DNA of 64,000 nt, taken from Microbacterium hydrocarbonoxydans. GTDB taxonomy: Bacteria > Actinomycetota > Actinomycetes > Actinomycetales > Microbacteriaceae. The translations under genes and the position numbers were made by a program. Where the stretch lies: NCBI RefSeq assembly GCF_000956475.1, contig NZ_JYJB01000009.1, forward strand, positions 620,001-684,000, read 5' to 3'. The stretch's first letter is position 1. The number at the start of each line of letters is the position of its first letter. Below the pieces are notes generated by a model. It saw nothing but the letters and a program-made list of their open reading frames with translations, was not told the origin of the DNA and did not search any database. This document shows positions 63,673 through 64,000 of this stretch, piece by piece.

Positions 63673-64000
63673 CAGTGCACCTTGAAATGGTCGAAGGGCT
63701 CGAGGCAGGCGCGGCACTCGAACAGCGCCTTGCACGAGGTCGATCCGAAGCGCGAGACCTCGCGGGTGTCGAGAGAACCGCAACGCGGACAGCGCACGCT
63801 GATGGCGAGGCGGATGGGACCGCCCTTCGAGAGACTCGGGGACCCATGCGCTGCACGACCGGAGGGCGGGGCGATGCCGTACTCCTCGAGCTTGCGCTTG
63901 CCGGCATCCGACATCCAGTCCGTCGTCCACGCGGGCGAGAGCACGAGGCGCACGTCCACCTGCGCGAAGCCCGCGGCGGTGAGCGCGAGGATCACGTCGT
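63672..64000 (-). CDS. paaD: PaaD, assembly subunit of phenylacetyl-CoA epoxidase (5' part beyond the window)
   Basis: The visible C-terminal ~109 residues include LTAAGFAQVDV, SPAWTTDWMSDAGKRKLEEYGIAPP and the metal motif CPRCGS, then FGSTSCKALFECRACLEPFDHFKVH. PaaD is thought to mature the iron-sulfur or di-iron protein of the epoxidase. A dispersed repeat (63823-63845) encodes GSPSLSKGG in the variable linker before CPRC, an insert not expected from the family. Confidence 0.93.
   Translation of the reverse strand, partial: DVILALTAAGFAQVDVRLVLSPAWTTDWMSDAGKRKLEEYGIAPPSGRAAHGSPSLSKGGPIRLAISVRCPRCGSLDTREVSRFGSTSCKALFECRACLEPFDHFKVH
63823..63845. repeat. Degenerate copy of the dispersed element inside paaD
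   Basis: Similar to CTTCGACAGGCTCAG with three changes over the core and flank. It encodes the linker SPSLSKGG in PaaD, and no stop is introduced. Confidence 0.65.

Overview
The window is GC-rich, coding-dense DNA from an actinobacterium. GTG starts, 4-base ATGA/GTGA gene overlaps, a monomeric isocitrate dehydrogenase, a ZTP riboswitch on glyA, a homoprotocatechuate cluster of the Arthrobacter/Brevibacterium type and scattered CTTCGACAGGCTCAG elements all fit the Microbacteriaceae, most likely Microbacterium or a close relative. This is inferred from gene style and content; no rRNA or tRNA is present to confirm it. I see no insertion sequence, prophage or CRISPR array.

Layout. 1-5700: a LacI regulator cut by the window edge, an acetyltransferase, isocitrate dehydrogenase and an L,D-transpeptidase. 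5800-12560: an amino-sugar region with RidA, an unusual one-chain fusion of a D-aminoacylase-type amidohydrolase to a GH20 hexosaminidase, a ROK regulator, a ROK kinase and NagB. 12570-16790: Nudix hydrolase, FAD-linked oxidase, YrdB-like membrane protein and a 688-residue chain that joins an ECF sigma factor, an anti-sigma zinc finger, membrane segments and an extracytoplasmic tail. 17270-19950: NagA and a second GH20 enzyme. 20030-22450: riboswitch-controlled glyA, then folD. 22460-25040: two uncharacterised proteins and an MFS exporter. 25120-33350: a LacI-controlled sugar ABC importer with GH3 and GH43 enzymes, probably for xylo- or arabinoxylo-oligosaccharides. 33350-37620: thiamine synthesis (thiE, then a TPP riboswitch and thiO-thiS-thiG-thiF). 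37620-45770: homoprotocatechuate meta-cleavage (FAH-RraA fusion, GntR, HpaE, HpaD, HpaH, HpaI) with a divergent MFS importer. 46030-48710: IclR regulator and a flavin hydroxylase. 48800-52260: ABC-2 exporter with its two-component system. 52380-58740: VOC protein, ThDP enzyme, the ATP-grasp/alpha-E/transglutaminase operon and a phosphoribosyltransferase. 58900-64000: ATP-dependent DNA ligase, a TetR operon, and the end of a phenylacetate (paa) operon.

How the genes work together. Two loci turn N-acetylglucosaminides into fructose-6-phosphate: hexosaminidases release GlcNAc, the ROK kinase phosphorylates it, NagA deacetylates and NagB deaminates/isomerises. The hpa and paa genes, the flavin hydroxylase and the MFS importer indicate a soil or plant-associated organism that eats plant aromatics, and the GH3/GH43 locus adds hemicellulose. 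The strongest candidates for something not yet described are the amidohydrolase-GH20 fusion (6312-9584), the membrane-tethered sigma factor (14722-16788) and the FAH-RraA fusion that may carry out two consecutive hpa steps (42754-44232). Several long intergenic hairpins and a small dispersed element that has entered coding sequences in frame are also worth attention.
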